A DNA stretch of 64,000 nucleotides from Diphasiastrum complanatum (taxonomy: Eukaryota; Streptophyta; Lycopodiopsida; Lycopodiales; Lycopodiaceae): positions 28,359,746-28,423,745 of the forward strand of contig CM055112.1 in assembly GCA_029204225.1 (NCBI GenBank), in the 5' to 3' direction. Shown piece after piece: positions 11,741 through 23,830 of the stretch. The translations under genes and the position numbers were made by a program. Every line of letters starts with the position of its first letter. The first letter of the stretch is position 1. The notes beneath the pieces are model-generated. The model was given only the letters and a program-made list of their open reading frames with translations, had not been told where the DNA came from and did not search any database.

Positions 11741-13560
11741 GTTTCTAGAAAGAAATGTGATGTTGCAATGCTATAACACATCACTTTGAGGGTTTTCACT
11801 TTTTCTTGAAGCAAAAGAAGCCACTTTTGAAATTCTGGCATTTGTTTTTTTCTTTTGGTTACATGTACCTTGGGGGCCCAAGGTGAGTGTAATGAAAAAG
11901 TTTATGCCAAAAAGTGGGGGAGAAGGACGCTCTCCGAGGATGGAGCCCCGAGGGTGGACGCCCTTCCCCGGGTGGAATGCCCTCAAAACCATCCTTGGCG
12001 TGAAATCAATTATATCTTTTTTTTTTCCTCTTTTTTCTTTTTTGCTATATATTTTTTTATGTTCACCTTTTGACGTTCGAAAGATGCCTATAAAAGAAAT
12101 TTGTTACAAAAAAATTTGCCCCATAAATTACATTTTGTGAGGATGCTCCATTTTCTTCATAAAAATGTCAAAAGTGATTTTATGGAGTGTAAGAAGAGTA
12201 AATGTAGGGGTGTTTTTGAAGAGGCTTAAATTTTGCAAAGACCATCCAACTCATCATAAGAGCTAAGCCATGACACAAATATTTTAGCATGCACAATTGG
12301 ACTTTCATAAAAGCTTTCAAAAAGTGTTTGACTTGAGATTACATTTATCTTTACATAAAGGAATGGGAGGGAATCTAATTTTCCACTAAACTCTCTCGCT
12401 TGGGTCATTGTTGCAGAGGCGCCTTAAAGGGCCTTAAAGGGTGCTGGGACTTGAGCAGTTTCCCCAAGACACACTTAAGTCTAACATTCATCCACATGAA
12501 CTTACTGAAAAGCCAACTTAAAAACGCAACAAGCCTAACCATTCAAACTTAGAAAAACATGAATCCCAACTAACCCGAGAGCCAATTAGAATCTGTCCCC
12601 AAAAGGTAACCAAAGGCAAAAACACAAGTCACTCGTGAAATCCCAAGGCAATATAGTGGTCGCCAAAGTTACCAGATGGCATAGCGGCGAGCCCCACATC
12701 AGTGACGTGGACCCTTAGGCGCCAGCGACACAAAAAGGTTGTAGTAAACGTCCTTCCACGTCTTGGACTAGTCCCAGAGGCGAAACTGAAATGATAAATA
12801 TTCCCAAGGATCAACTTTATTAAATTTGGAAGATGTTACATTCATACATATACTAACTGGCAACACGTGCTGGACATTGTGCCTGGCTCGCGTTCGTAGA
12901 GGGAGTTGAGACCTGGCGACTGGATTTCTAGCGCTAGTTGTGTTGTCCAAATTTCTGTCTACCAAACTCCCCACATAGTTATGTTGTGATTCGATGCGCC
13001 CCCTCTGTCATGGAATATAGTGTTGTATGGTAAAACACGTCTTTTTGGACTTGTTTTTATTTTACTGATTAAGCTTGGCAGAATCAGCCTAGGAAGGTTA
13101 GATCTGTCAGGATCATCCAAAAAGTCCATTTTAATCCTTGCCAAGCTACAAAAATCTTATTGTTCGTCAGAAAGAACCTTCGCCAGTTCTACCCTAGTTG
13201 AGGTTTCGACAATCTGCGAGTGAATTATCTGCGAGTTTTGTGAGTTTTTTTTTCTATTTAAACTTTCATGACACATGACATGCTATCAAATATAGGCTTT
13301 GCTATCTTTCATATATAATGTAGGGCTCATTAGAAAGGCATGGATATATCTTATTATCTTCCGTAGACCAGTCTCAACTTGTAGTCAAATAAAATACTAA
13401 TTTGATCACACTAATTGATTCAACATAAAAAATGGAATCTTTTTTCTTTTTGGATAATCTCAATTCGAGCTGTAATAAGAAAGTTACAACCGTTCAAAGT
13501 CTTCAAGGCTAGAAAATAAAATTTGCCCTTGGCACCTAGAATTGAGAGCCAGCGTGCTAC
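11741..13560. other. Intergenic, no recognisable gene
   Basis: Only short, unsupported frames are seen. Small palindromes (CCTTGGG-GG-CCCAAGG near 11868) and a short direct repeat (GCCTTAAAGG, near 12422 and 12432) are the only structure noticed. Confidence 0.4.
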
Positions 13561-13565
13561 CAATT

Positions 13566-15345
13566 TCAACTGTAGGCCTTGCAACATTCCATCTGAGTAT
13601 CCCAAGATAAAACTTGCTGATATAGCTCCTCATAGATTGGCACAATTGGTCCCAATGTCGTAGACTCTCCCAATTCGTAATGTGGATACGACGACATTCT
13701 TGTTTGACTACTTTGTCTATTTAGGTATTCGTGGTATGCTTGAATTTGAATACTCTCCTCCGCAGTCAATCTAAAAAATTGAGCACAAGGTTTTGTTGTT
13801 GTGAGGGTTAGTGCTTGCTGGACTGGAGGCCTATTCGGGCTCGGATACCCTGGATTTGGCCTTTTGAGAATGGATATACACAGGTTTGGCTTTGATTTGG
13901 GGGTCTGTTGAATTGTGGTTAAATTAGACTTTGGTCGAATCTTGCTCGTTGAGGGGCAATCATCAACTTTAGTCTTCCCCTGGTCATTGTACTTCCCATC
14001 TGAAGGTTGCGTGACTGCGCTTTTCCTTGGATATCGTGCTGAACTATCTTCAATTTGCTCTTTTAACACTGGTCCCCTTTGTAATTCATCACGAAGAAAT
14101 CCTTGCAATGATTGCGCTAACAACCCTGATAGAACCTGCCGGAATTCCTCGGTAATTTCTTGACTTCCTCAGGCATCACTGGCTTTATGGATTCTACTAG
14201 CTCTTGCTTATGTGATGTTGTTGTTGGTTTGCTTGTGGGTGTGTCTGCATAACTTGGGACTTTTGTCAGAATGTCTTTTTCCTCACTAGTTTCATAACCT
14301 GGTGGCACTAGGATTTTTCTTTTATAGTGCGTTCGAGGTGGAAGGGTCACCACAGGTGCATGTCGATCATCTACATAGGCCAAATGCCTCCTTGCTGATT
14401 ATGAATTTCTCATCGGACGATCTTGGCATGGATGATTAACTCCGCATTGAGCACAACAGGGTTCGAATGTTAATGGATCCCCTTGATGTGGACATTCGGC
14501 TCGACGATGTTTTCCTCCTCATTCATAGCATCTTACCGAGTGCAATACACCATCGCCTCTAAGTTGATAGGCATACACTGGTAATAGATTTCCCTTAGGA
14601 TCTTCCACAAAATAGACTGGGTGGCTATTGTGGTCCTCCATTGAGTTCGGTGACATGCAAGAGAATATAACCAAAACTTCCACCTTGCCACTATTTGTTG
14701 AAGAAACTCATGATTTAGATGGATCAATTTGACATCCATCCTTTTAGTGAGCTCTTTGTTGGCTTGATTCTGCTTGCGACCTTTGAACTGCTGGATCTGG
14801 TTGTCGGGCCTTCTGCTCACCTTTGGTCCATGTCGAGGATTCTTGATTGGACATCTTGCACTTGGATGACCTCCAAAGCAGTATGTACATTCATCCTTTT
14901 CAAGAAAATTGACTGTGCGAGCATAAGCTTGAGGACAGCCTGAACTTGAAGTGCAAGGTTCTTGGTCTTCTGCTGCACTTGATCTGCTTGACTCTATTGC
15001 ACTTAGTTACCTTGTATAGGGTTCCATTCTTGCCGAATCATCACTCGTTGTTGACTCATGTTCCTCTGATTCTCCATCTGATGATTCATAGGGAAAATCC
15101 TTTAACCCATGTGAGATTTCCATCATGGCAGCATCCTTACAGAGCTATGCAAGTGACGCATAGAATGCTAATTCTACCATACCAGATCTGATCTTTTTGG
15201 GCAGTCCAGCATAGTATTTTGCCATGATGATCTGTTCAGGAATCGGACAATCCTTCACTAGATGGAAAATCCGATATGTGTAGTCTCGAATGGTTTCATC
15301 AGGGAACTTCTTTAGTTTAGATAATCCTGCAATGGCGGTCTCCAT
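13566..15345 (-). pseudogene. Ty3-like gag remnant with zinc knuckles
   Basis: The first block (15345-15145) resembles the end of a retrotransposon gag domain (KKFPDETIRDYTYRIF, IMAKYYAGLPKKIRSGM). Next comes a zinc knuckle CTYCFGGHPSARC (near 14850-14888), then a basic region. A second knuckle (near 14492-14530) has TGA in place of its second Cys. A third, CAQCGVNHPCQDR (near 14415-14455), has lost its last Cys. Knuckles 2 and 3 are joined by a CP-x2-G linker as in the fragment at 4945-5819, so the two are related. A Pro/Ser/Thr-rich open block follows (14123-13566). Several frame changes and stops break the gene, and no pol domains follow. Confidence 0.55.
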
Positions 15346-15399
15346 AGCTCAGCACTAAAATGTCGCAAAGCAGCCGGTTGGTGGATTGCTTCAAGGTCC

Positions 15400-15985
15400 T
15401 CACAATGATGCCAATGTTCCAACATTTTCTTTTTGCTCTTTTTTTTTTTCAAAAAGAAAAAGAGAAAAGAGTCGGTAAGCGGTGGATCAATATGGATGGG
15501 AACAGAAACATAATTGGATTTAACATATGAGCCTGATGAAAGTTACGTAATTAAGAGAAGATGGAAGATGTAATAGAGATGGAACATAAACGTGATGGAT
15601 GGATGGTGTGAATGGTAACAGACTGATTTTTCCTGGTACTGATCGTCTTGATCTACGGTTCATTCACTTGGTTCAGTCTAGGGATGTTGGATCTTGATGG
15701 ATTTCTGACTGCAACCTAGATTTGACAAGATCTGGTCAATTTCAATTGGCTAGTACTGTGATTTTAGCCCTCTTTTATGGCTTTTTTGAGTTTTCTTCAG
15801 ATCTGAGTGGATCTAATCTTTACCCTTCCTACAGTAGATGTATCTAGACCATATACAGATAACATAAGGTCTGCAAGAGTTCTTGATGGACAGATCTTGA
15901 AAAAACTCAATTTTTAGGCACTTTTCAGCATTTTTCATAGATATTTCTAAATTTTTGTCAATTAAATCCTCACAAAACCTTCATA
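15400..15985. other. Intergenic, AT-rich
   Basis: No coding signal. It lies between the gag remnant and the tandem array and may contain an eroded LTR, but no boundaries were found. Confidence 0.35.
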
Positions 15986-15989
15986 GTAG

Positions 15990-17290
15990 CCAGTCTAGGT
16001 TATATCTATCTATAAAATTCTTTGCAAAGGTTACTTCCCAGCAGATTTTAAAAAATCATGAAAAAAATGCATTTTTTGGGTGTTTTTTTTTTAAACTTTT
16101 GATATTTTCGGAGAAATAACCTTCTCAGATTGGTATGTAATTTTATCTAAGTTAGATCCACCGCCTTACCAAGCTGTGAGAGTTACTTCCCAAGTAAACT
16201 CAAAAAATCATGAAAAAAGTGCATTTTTTGGGGATTTTTTTTGCAAAATTTTAATATTTCCTGAGAAATAACCTTCACAGACTGGTATGCACTTGTATCT
16301 ATGTAAGATCCACCTTCTTACCAAGCTGCAAGAGCTACTTTCCAAGGAAACTCAAAAAATCATGAAAAAAGTGCATTTTGTTGCAGTTTTTTTGCAAACT
16401 TTTAATATTTTCTTGGAACTAACCTTTTCAGACTGGTATGCACTTGTATCGGAGTTAGATCCACCTCCTTTCCAAGCTGAAAGAGTTACTTCCCAAGAAA
16501 CTCAAAAAATCATTAAAAAAAGTGCATTTTTGGGGTCTTTTTGCAAAATTTGAAGATTTTCTAGGAACTAACCTTCACAGGCTTGTATGCACTTGTATTT
16601 GAGTTAGATCCAGCACCTAACAAGGCTATGAAAGTTACTTCCAAAAGAAACTCAAAAAATCTTAAAAAAAGTGCATTTTTTGGGTGTTTTTTGGCCAAAT
16701 TTTGAGATTTTCTGGGAACTAACCTTTGCAAGCTCTTCTGTGTCACTATCTCAAAGAGATGGAGTTGCAAAATTCTCTGCAAAGGTTACTTCCAACAAGA
16801 ACTCAAAATTTTGTTGTCTGAGAAGGTTATGTGCCACTTTTTGCTCTTGGAAACCTTCACAGGGGCACTTTTTTTTGGATCTAACGTTTGCAAACTTCTT
16901 TGTGTCCTTGTCTCAGTGAGATGGAACTTTAGAGAGCTCTGCAAAGGTTACTTACCATAGAAACTCAAAATTTTACTATCTGAGAAGGTTCTAGGCCACT
17001 TTTTGCTCTTGGGAACCTTCACAGGGGCACTTTTTTTTGGATCTAACGTTCGCAGACTTCTCTGTGTCCTTGTCTCAGTGAGATGGAACTTTAGAGAGCT
17101 CTGCGAAGGTTAGTTTTGAGTTTTGAAATTTTTTTCGATTTTTATAAAGGGTTTTTGAATTTTTTTGGGTTTTTCTCTGTTTATTCAAGATTTGCTAGGA
17201 ACTAAATTTCGTAGGCTTCTATGCAGGTCTATAACAGTGTCCTAGAGCTGTTGTCAGGCGAAGGTTACTTCCCACTGGTTTTGGAGAAAT
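15990..17290. repeat. Degenerate ~152-bp tandem repeat array (about 9 units)
   Basis: The landmark TTACTTCC or a close variant recurs at about 16031, 16183, 16335, 16486, 16635, 16786, 16948, 17110 and 17265, spacings of 149-162 bp. Units share AACTAACCTT..CAGACTGGTATGCAC, GAGTTAGATCCACC and CTCAAAAAATCATG segments. The units are diverged, so the array is old. It resembles a small satellite-like block rather than genes; short frames across it are by-products. Confidence 0.85.
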
Positions 17291-17517
17291 CAGATCTAAT
17301 GTGATTTTTAACCTGTTTTTTTCCCTCCAAAATACAAATTTGAGTGTATTTTCTGATTTTTTGGGTTTTTGGAATTAAAGGAAGGGATTGGGTGCTTGGA
17401 TCTGACCCTCCCTATAGTACATTTAAAACAAAAAAAACATGAAAAACGACAAATCTAACACTAAAACTCCCTAATCTAACCCACAAAATCCGAGTTTTAG
17501 TTGAAAATGAAGCGTAG

Positions 17518-17524
<7 letters not shown>

Positions 17525-17580
<56 letters not shown>

Positions 17581-17617
17581 AGAAGAAGAAGAAGAAGAAG
17601 AAGAAGAAGAAGAAGAG
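17525..17617. repeat. Compound (GA)n(GAA)n microsatellite
   Basis: GA units to about 17572 followed by about 13 GAA units. Apparent Ser/Leu- or Glu/Arg-repeat frames over it are not genes. Confidence 0.95.
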
Positions 17618-17876
17618 AGTGTAAAAAGAATGAAAAAAGCTATGCAGCAAGATGAGAGTGTGACGCTCCCCGGCAACGACGTCGCTGTTGTGTCGTCAAT
17701 GTAGAATAGAAGTCCGAACGCTGGGAGCGGCAACCTTGCCTTCACCTGCATAGCACGAAGAGAAAGGGAGAGGAGAGAGAAGAGAGAGAGAGTAGAGAGA
17801 GGGAGGGAGAGAATGCCTAGGTTGAAAAAAGCTTTGGAGGCTCGGGCGCTTACTCAAAGCTATTCGATCCCAACGT

Positions 17877-17884
<8 letters not shown>

Positions 17885-17923
<39 letters not shown>
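17885..17923. repeat. (GA)n microsatellite
   Basis: About 19 GA units. Confidence 0.95.
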
Positions 17924-17926
<3 letters not shown>

Positions 17927-17991
17927 AAAGTGAACCAGCATAGCTTTATTTAGAAGAAGATGAAAGATACAATAAAAAAAATGGCTCCCTC

Positions 17992-18103
17992 TTATAGATT
18001 TTAGAGGTGAGCCTATTTACTTTCATCGGCCACTTCATTGGGGCAACTTATAGATTTTAGAGGTGAGCCTATTTACTTTCATCTGCCACTTCATTGGGGC
18101 AAG
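17992..18103. repeat. 56-bp tandem duplication at duplication breakpoint
   Basis: Units 17992-18047 and 18048-18103 differ at two positions. The second ends within a few bases of where homology to the receptor kinase begins. Confidence 0.9.
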
Positions 18104-19862
18104 GATTCTAATATCTGATAATGAGTTATTGATAGAAATTCCACTTGAAATCAGCAAATGCCATGAGCTTTCTCAGCTCAATCTTTCCATAAACAGTCTG
18201 ACGGGCACGATCCCTTCCGCATTAGGCGGCCTCAGCGTCCTCAATTACTTAGACCTCTCAGACAACAAATTGAGCGGAGAAATCCCAAGCGTGCTCGGAA
18301 AGCTTCTCTTCCTCTCCTTCAATGTCTCATACAATGATCTCTCAGGCCCTGTTCCAGCTGCTTTAATCAATGGCGCTTTCATCACGAGCTTCCTAGGCAA
18401 TCCCACCTCTGTGGGGAAGGGCTTCGGGGTCTGGCTCCTTGTTCCGGAGGAGCTGGATCGTCGAACAATCGGTCGCCTCGGTTTATCGCTTTAATATTTG
18501 CTGCAGCAGCAGTGCTTCTCCTCGTCGGATCGGTCCTCTTCTTCAATGTGTATAGACTCTACTTCAATCACAGAGACAAGAACAGCAAAGCTCTCTGGAG
18601 CTTGACCTCCTTTCACAAGCTAGGATTCAGCGAGTATGAGGTGCTTGGCTGTTTGGATGAGGATCACGTGATCGGAACAGGTGGCGCTGGAAAGGTGTAC
18701 AAGGCAACGCTGAGCAATGGCAAAGAAGTGGCAGTGAATAAGCTATGGACAAGCTCAAAGGCCGAAGCAAAACGCGACTTCAGCGCGGAGGTGGAGACTC
18801 TTGGCCGCTTACGCCACAAAAACATAGTGAAGCTCCTGTGTTGCTTCAGCAGCGAGGACGCCAAGCTTCTAGTTTATGAATACATGCCCAACGGAAGCTT
18901 GGGAGACCAGCTACACGGCCCCCAGGCGAGCGTGCTGGACTGGCCCACTCGCTATCACATCGCTCTTGGCGCAGCTCAAGGCTTGGCATATTTTCACCAT
19001 GACTACAATCCTCCTATGCTGCATTGCGATGTCAAATCCAATAACATTCTGCTTGATGCCAACTACGAAGCTCGGGTTGCAGATTTTGGGCTTGCAAAGG
19101 TACTGCAAGCGTGCGGGAAAGCTGTATCTATGTCGAACATTGCTGGCACCTATGGCTACATAGCTCCAGGTGGAAAGCTTTTCTTTCCGATCCTCTACCT
19201 TCACTTACACTTATTCTACCTTTACTAATCCGCCATTCAGTGTATCTTCTCTACCTTCACATAGGGCATATTTCCATAATCATCACACCTTTTCCACCTT
19301 TACGCATCTGAACGGTACATTCTTTCTCGATCTCCCAGCAAGCTGGCAGCAGCTGCCACGTCAGTCACAGCTTGACACCTTCCGGCCTCCTCACAGTCTT
19401 TCTTCTACCTGTCTGCGTCTGCTATTCAAACTAGCATTCTGCAGTTGTCACTTAACCAGCTCTTTTGATTCCTGCAATACGGCAAGATCTATGTGTATTT
19501 AGATTCTGCTAACATTATAACCTGCAGCTGCCATGAAATCAATCTCTTATATTTCGCTGCTCTGTCAGTTTATAAAAGAAAGAAACCTATGCAGCCTCAA
19601 TTTGTAGATGGAGTGGACATAGTGAAGTGGGTTCCCACCAACATTCAGCGCAAGAGTGAAGCGCAACAACTGTTGGATACAAGACTGGGAAACGTTTTCC
19701 TTGAGGAGATGCTAATGGTATTGAGGTGGGTCTCCTCTGCACCAATGAGCTTCCACTGGAGCGTCCCTCTATGAGGGAGGTGGTCCAAATGCTGCAGGAA
19801 GCGAATCCAAAGCAAATAGGAAGCAAACTTAGTCTCAATCACTCAAAGATCCAGACTACTCA
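18104..19862 (+). pseudogene. Truncated dead copy of the LRR receptor kinase
   Basis: This inverted copy of the 7667-11288 gene begins abruptly in the last LRRs, so the signal peptide and most LRRs are missing. A 1-nt deletion in a CCC run (18402-18404) shifts the frame before the TM helix. The kinase frame then reopens (18512-19169) with GTGGAG, DFG and an intact intron donor at 19170. The catalytic Lys codon of VAVKK is AAT (Asn, 18737-18739) and the HRD motif reads HCD. A deletion joins mid-intron sequence to about codon 30 of exon 2, removing the APE region and following helices. A further 1-nt loss occurs near 19725. It cannot encode an active receptor kinase. Confidence 0.92.
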
Positions 19863-20985
19863 ACATACATATATATTAAGTAAATCTAGAGCCTCCTTTC
19901 AAAACGTGCACTACATACCTGTGATAAAGCAAAGATAATATCCAGCTATTCACGAATCTAACTAGGGAGCTATTGAGCTTGATGAGGAAGGTTTCTCATT
20001 GCAACCAAATGGATATATTTGTCCAAAAATGTGACCTGCCCATAATCTTTATTAACTAATGAGCTTTCGGAGCTGCATCTCTGTAAAAAACTTATAGAAA
20101 AGCAATTTTGCTTTTTCCCTTGCAACCTAAACTTAAACCCTACTAACCCATCTCTTGAAAACAGTCATTGTGGTTGACACTTTCCCTTGTCCCTTTGGCC
20201 TTGATTTTCTGTAGCAAATCTCGATGGCTGTCCTCAGCGTGGTTAATCTGGATCCCAAGAAATAGGAAGGTATTCTCGGGAGAGCAATCATCCTTTAGTG
20301 TACGGTCTATTTTTCATTTGCCTCAAAGATATATAGAGTATCTATAAAAAAATTTATGAGAAATTTCAGCCACCCTACGTGGTGAGCCCATACGATGAAC
20401 AATTCTGTTCCTTTTGTACCTTGAGTGTTAAAATTTCTGCCCAGGGGGCTTCTACAGTACTAACTGAACTTCGGCCCTATTTTACTCAGGGCCCTCCTTT
20501 AGATCTTTAGGATATAGAGCTAATGCAGACCCATTTTGATGTGATGCTTGAAATGGGGTCTCTCTCCAACTTTCACTCTTATTTTATGTATTTTTGTGTG
20601 GCTGTCTAAAACAAATGTACATTTTTCCATATTTTTAAAAGTACAACTACCTATGATTATCTCAATGCATAAATTGCAGCCAAGAGAAACTCCAAGCAAG
20701 GGGATTTGATTTGTGCCATAATGTATGTAAAAAACCATAAATTATGGAACTTATCTTTGTCATTTTCATCATATCACTCAAGCTAACAACTAACATTTTT
20801 AGAAAGGATTTTACAACGCTTTTCTTTTCTTTCAACGATTTTGCAAAACAATAGAATGTGCTTATGAGATGCCAAAAGTTGGATTAAATGTCACAACCAC
20901 TATTGTCTTCACATGTTAAGTGTCAAATAATGTGAGTTCTATGTGGGGTGTGATTCCTTCCATATTGTATATGTGAGTTTTAAGA
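18104..20985. repeat. Inverted segmental duplication, arm 2
   Basis: Contains the dead receptor-kinase copy and its 3' flank, reversed relative to 6170-9735. The far end near 20985 lies next to an LTR remnant. Confidence 0.8.
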
Positions 20986-21011
20986 CGATCTTAGCAGTGA
21001 ATTTACGGTAG

Positions 21012-21308
21012 CTCTCATACGACAATATCAAGGCTAAGGAAGTGTCTGACCAGAGTTTCATTCATAAGTACATTTGAAAAAGTGAGGCTTACCAACTGTC
21101 AGAAACAGAAGTACTCAGCAAACAGAAGGCTTATGAAAGCAGAGAGAAAAGAGAACTCGAAAGCTCAAACACTTTGTGATCTCCTGTCAACTCGGTAATT
21201 CTATTGAAGCGTAAGTGGAGTACATATAGAGAACAAGCTACTAGAGAACACGGCTCTCTAGTAACCGGTATGTGGCTTCTTATTTAATCAAATTAACTAA
21301 TTCCAACA
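21012..21308 (-). repeat. Probable Copia LTR remnant with degenerate PBS
   Basis: On the minus strand the sequence starts TGTTGGAATTAG at 21308, the usual start of plant Copia LTRs. After about 280 bp comes TGTCGTATGAGAGCTA (about 21012-21027), close to the initiator-Met primer site TGGTATCAGAGCTA. The internal region is gone. No partner LTR was found. Confidence 0.4.
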
Positions 21309-21769
21309 AATAAGAAAATCACAAGTGTACATTTCCTAAGTGACATCCTTGTCACGTGGCTTTGCTCGAATGAAAAGCAAGCATGTGGAAGGTTACAACG
21401 TTTAGTTTGAGGCGTGACAGGTAAGGCTTTTGGAATGTTCTTCTCTTAGGGCTAGCCTTCTTATTAAGGTTTGTGTCGTTTCATATTCGCCCTTCGGAAT
21501 ATAGTCCTTCCTTTAGTCATATTTACTTAGGCCTCTTTGTCTTCAATATCTCTTTGTATAAATTGTCATTATCGGGTCCATTAGATATTTCTTCATACAT
21601 AGTGATTATCTTCATCACTTGAGTGGGTTAATTGGGATTTTGCATCATCAAATAGTACTTAAAAAAAAAAAAGGCATGTAATATGGTATTACAAAATCTA
21701 TTTACAACACCCTCATTTCTTTGTCAAAATAATTAAAATCAATGTATATTTATTGGCTACTAGAGGTAA

Positions 21770-22230
21770 AATTTGTTTTGGCTCAAAAAATTTGAGAGAG
21801 ATTATCTCAAAGCGATACCATTTCAAAAGATGCTAAGCTCCTTTGGCTTAAGGAACCTAATCTTTCCTTAGCTTTTCTTCTTCAAGAAGTTCAAAGGTAG
21901 AACTTAGTCTTTGATCAACTTGAATTGTTGATAGATCATGCCTTAGTCTCTAAACCTCTTTTACTATGCAAGGTGGCTACTACCTTCCTTGAGAATAATC
22001 TCTTGGTCCCTCCTAGATAACCCGATAAACTCTCAATCACATATTGCTTGAGCTCTAAGAAGTACACTCCTCATCTTTCTATGTATAGGACCTTTTGAAT
22101 GACCTTAACATCCTCCACAACAAGAAAACTCCAGATTCAGATGGGATGACCCTAGACTTCTTCCTTGCCCATCGAAATTTGAATATATTTGACATCCTCA
22201 AACTAGTCGATGTTACGGTATTTTTGTTGG
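21770..22230 (+). pseudogene. LINE (non-LTR) reverse transcriptase scrap
   Basis: A short frame near 22085-22200 reads NDLNILHNKKTPDSDGMTLD and continues with FF, matching the conserved non-LTR RT block usually read NKSPGPDG-x-EF. The upstream part has many stops. The rest of the element is missing. Confidence 0.45.
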
Positions 22231-22779
22231 GAAATGTGATGTAGCTCGACAGAGCTGAACTTGTCTCCCCAATCAAAAGAAAAACAATGCAACTATAAGG
22301 ATCGAATCGAATTATTGAGATTTAGACAATTGGTTAGAACATTCTTTTAACTTAGTAAAATATTTGGGTAGGTGTCATAGATGTGAAGGATTTCAGATCA
22401 TTGATGATCCAATCCACAAAAAGATCTTGGGTTACAAAAGAAAAAATCCTACCAATCTCACCAATGTAGAAAAATCAGCATCTACACACAAAATGAGATG
22501 CAAACTCTAATAGAACTTGATCAAACATGAATCAAATGATTATGTACTGTTGTTGTCCGTACAAAAACTAGCAAGCTACTATATTTCACACATGTGGATT
22601 CAAAAATAACAATTATAGATCATTCTACACGTAGAATTGCATGCAATCACAAGTATAGTGCACCAATGGATATTATAACCCAAGAGAACCATGTATAAGC
22701 ATGAAATGGGATAGAGAAGAGAGAAGATCTATTCCTCCATGAGTTACATCCTTTTTCACAGAAAGTGCAACATCGTGAC

Positions 22780-23830
22780 TCAGTATATACAATTTTTTGC
22801 TCTGTAAATAGAGAGGATTTCCTTTGAGTTCTCATCTAAAATAGTACATCGATTGGCAGTGAACAAAGTTCTATAGCCCTGATCTGTGATCTTGCTAATA
22901 GATAAAAGATTCTTTGTTAATTTGGGTACATAAAGTACTCCATTAAGTTGCCTAGTGATGCCATCAGAGAACTGAAGTTGAATAGACCCTTGGCCTTCAA
23001 CTTGGTGTGAACTGGAGTCACCAAAGAAAATGTACTTTGATTCTATAGCTGTGAGTGTAGAGAAGAGGTCCTTGCATGGCGTCATGTGCTGAGAAACACC
23101 TGAATTGAGATACCAATGATGGGCATCTCTACTGGATTGATCTTGTACCATCAGTGCCTTCTCTTCATCTTGAGATCCTTTGACTGTGTCAAAGTTGCCT
23201 TCTTGGTACTGTTGCATCTTCTTCTTTGCTTCATTGTGTTTGAGGATGCAACAGTCCTTGATTTCATGGTTGGTTCTTTTGAAATATCTGCAAAATAGCC
23301 TGGTCTTGGACGATGTGTAACTATACTATTGTTGTTGTTGTGGTTGTGATGTTGCTGGCTGTTCTGCCTTTGTCTTCTTATCCTTGAAGCCTTCCTTCTT
23401 CTTGGATTGTTGCTTGTTTGAATAGAGTGCCATGGATTTGGTACTCGTAGATGTGGACAAGCTTTTCCTCCTGACTTCTTCCTGCAACAAACTTGTTGTC
23501 AATTTTTGGAGAGACAGTTCAGGGGTATTGCTTAGAAGCAACACTAAATTATCGTAGGAGGATGAAAGACTGGCAAGAAGAGACATGGTAGAGTCTTCTT
23601 CTGATATAGGGAAACCTATTGCAACCAGTTGGCTCATCAATTATTGAACTCATTCAGATGGTCGCTGATTGAGGTGCTTTTACTCATTCTGAGTGTTAGT
23701 ACCTTCTTTCTCAAGAAGAGACAAGTCGAGACATCTGAGTCCTCCTAGATGCTAGTGAGTGTATCCCATGCTTCTTTGGAAGTAGTGCAGTTGGATACAT
23801 GAGAATTTGAATGAGAGAACCTATGATAGA
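22780..23830 (-). pseudogene. Copia gag-protease fragment
   Basis: Gag sequence starts near 23830 (SKEAWDTL...LRKKVLTLRMSKSTSIS), continues in the 23640-23326 block and has a Lys/Gln-rich end. The protease block (23217-22780) has WYLNSGVSQHMT, where the active-site Asp of D-S-G is Asn, so the protease would be dead. It then reads into LYVPKLTKNLLSISKI, typical of the region before integrase, and stops near 22780. No integrase follows. The upstream side is fused to an RT fragment in the wrong order. Confidence 0.75.

Noticed and set aside
15990..17290. Regularly spaced repeats considered as a CRISPR array
   Set aside because: Units are ~152 bp, diverged and homologous along their whole length, with no unique spacers; the DNA is eukaryotic.
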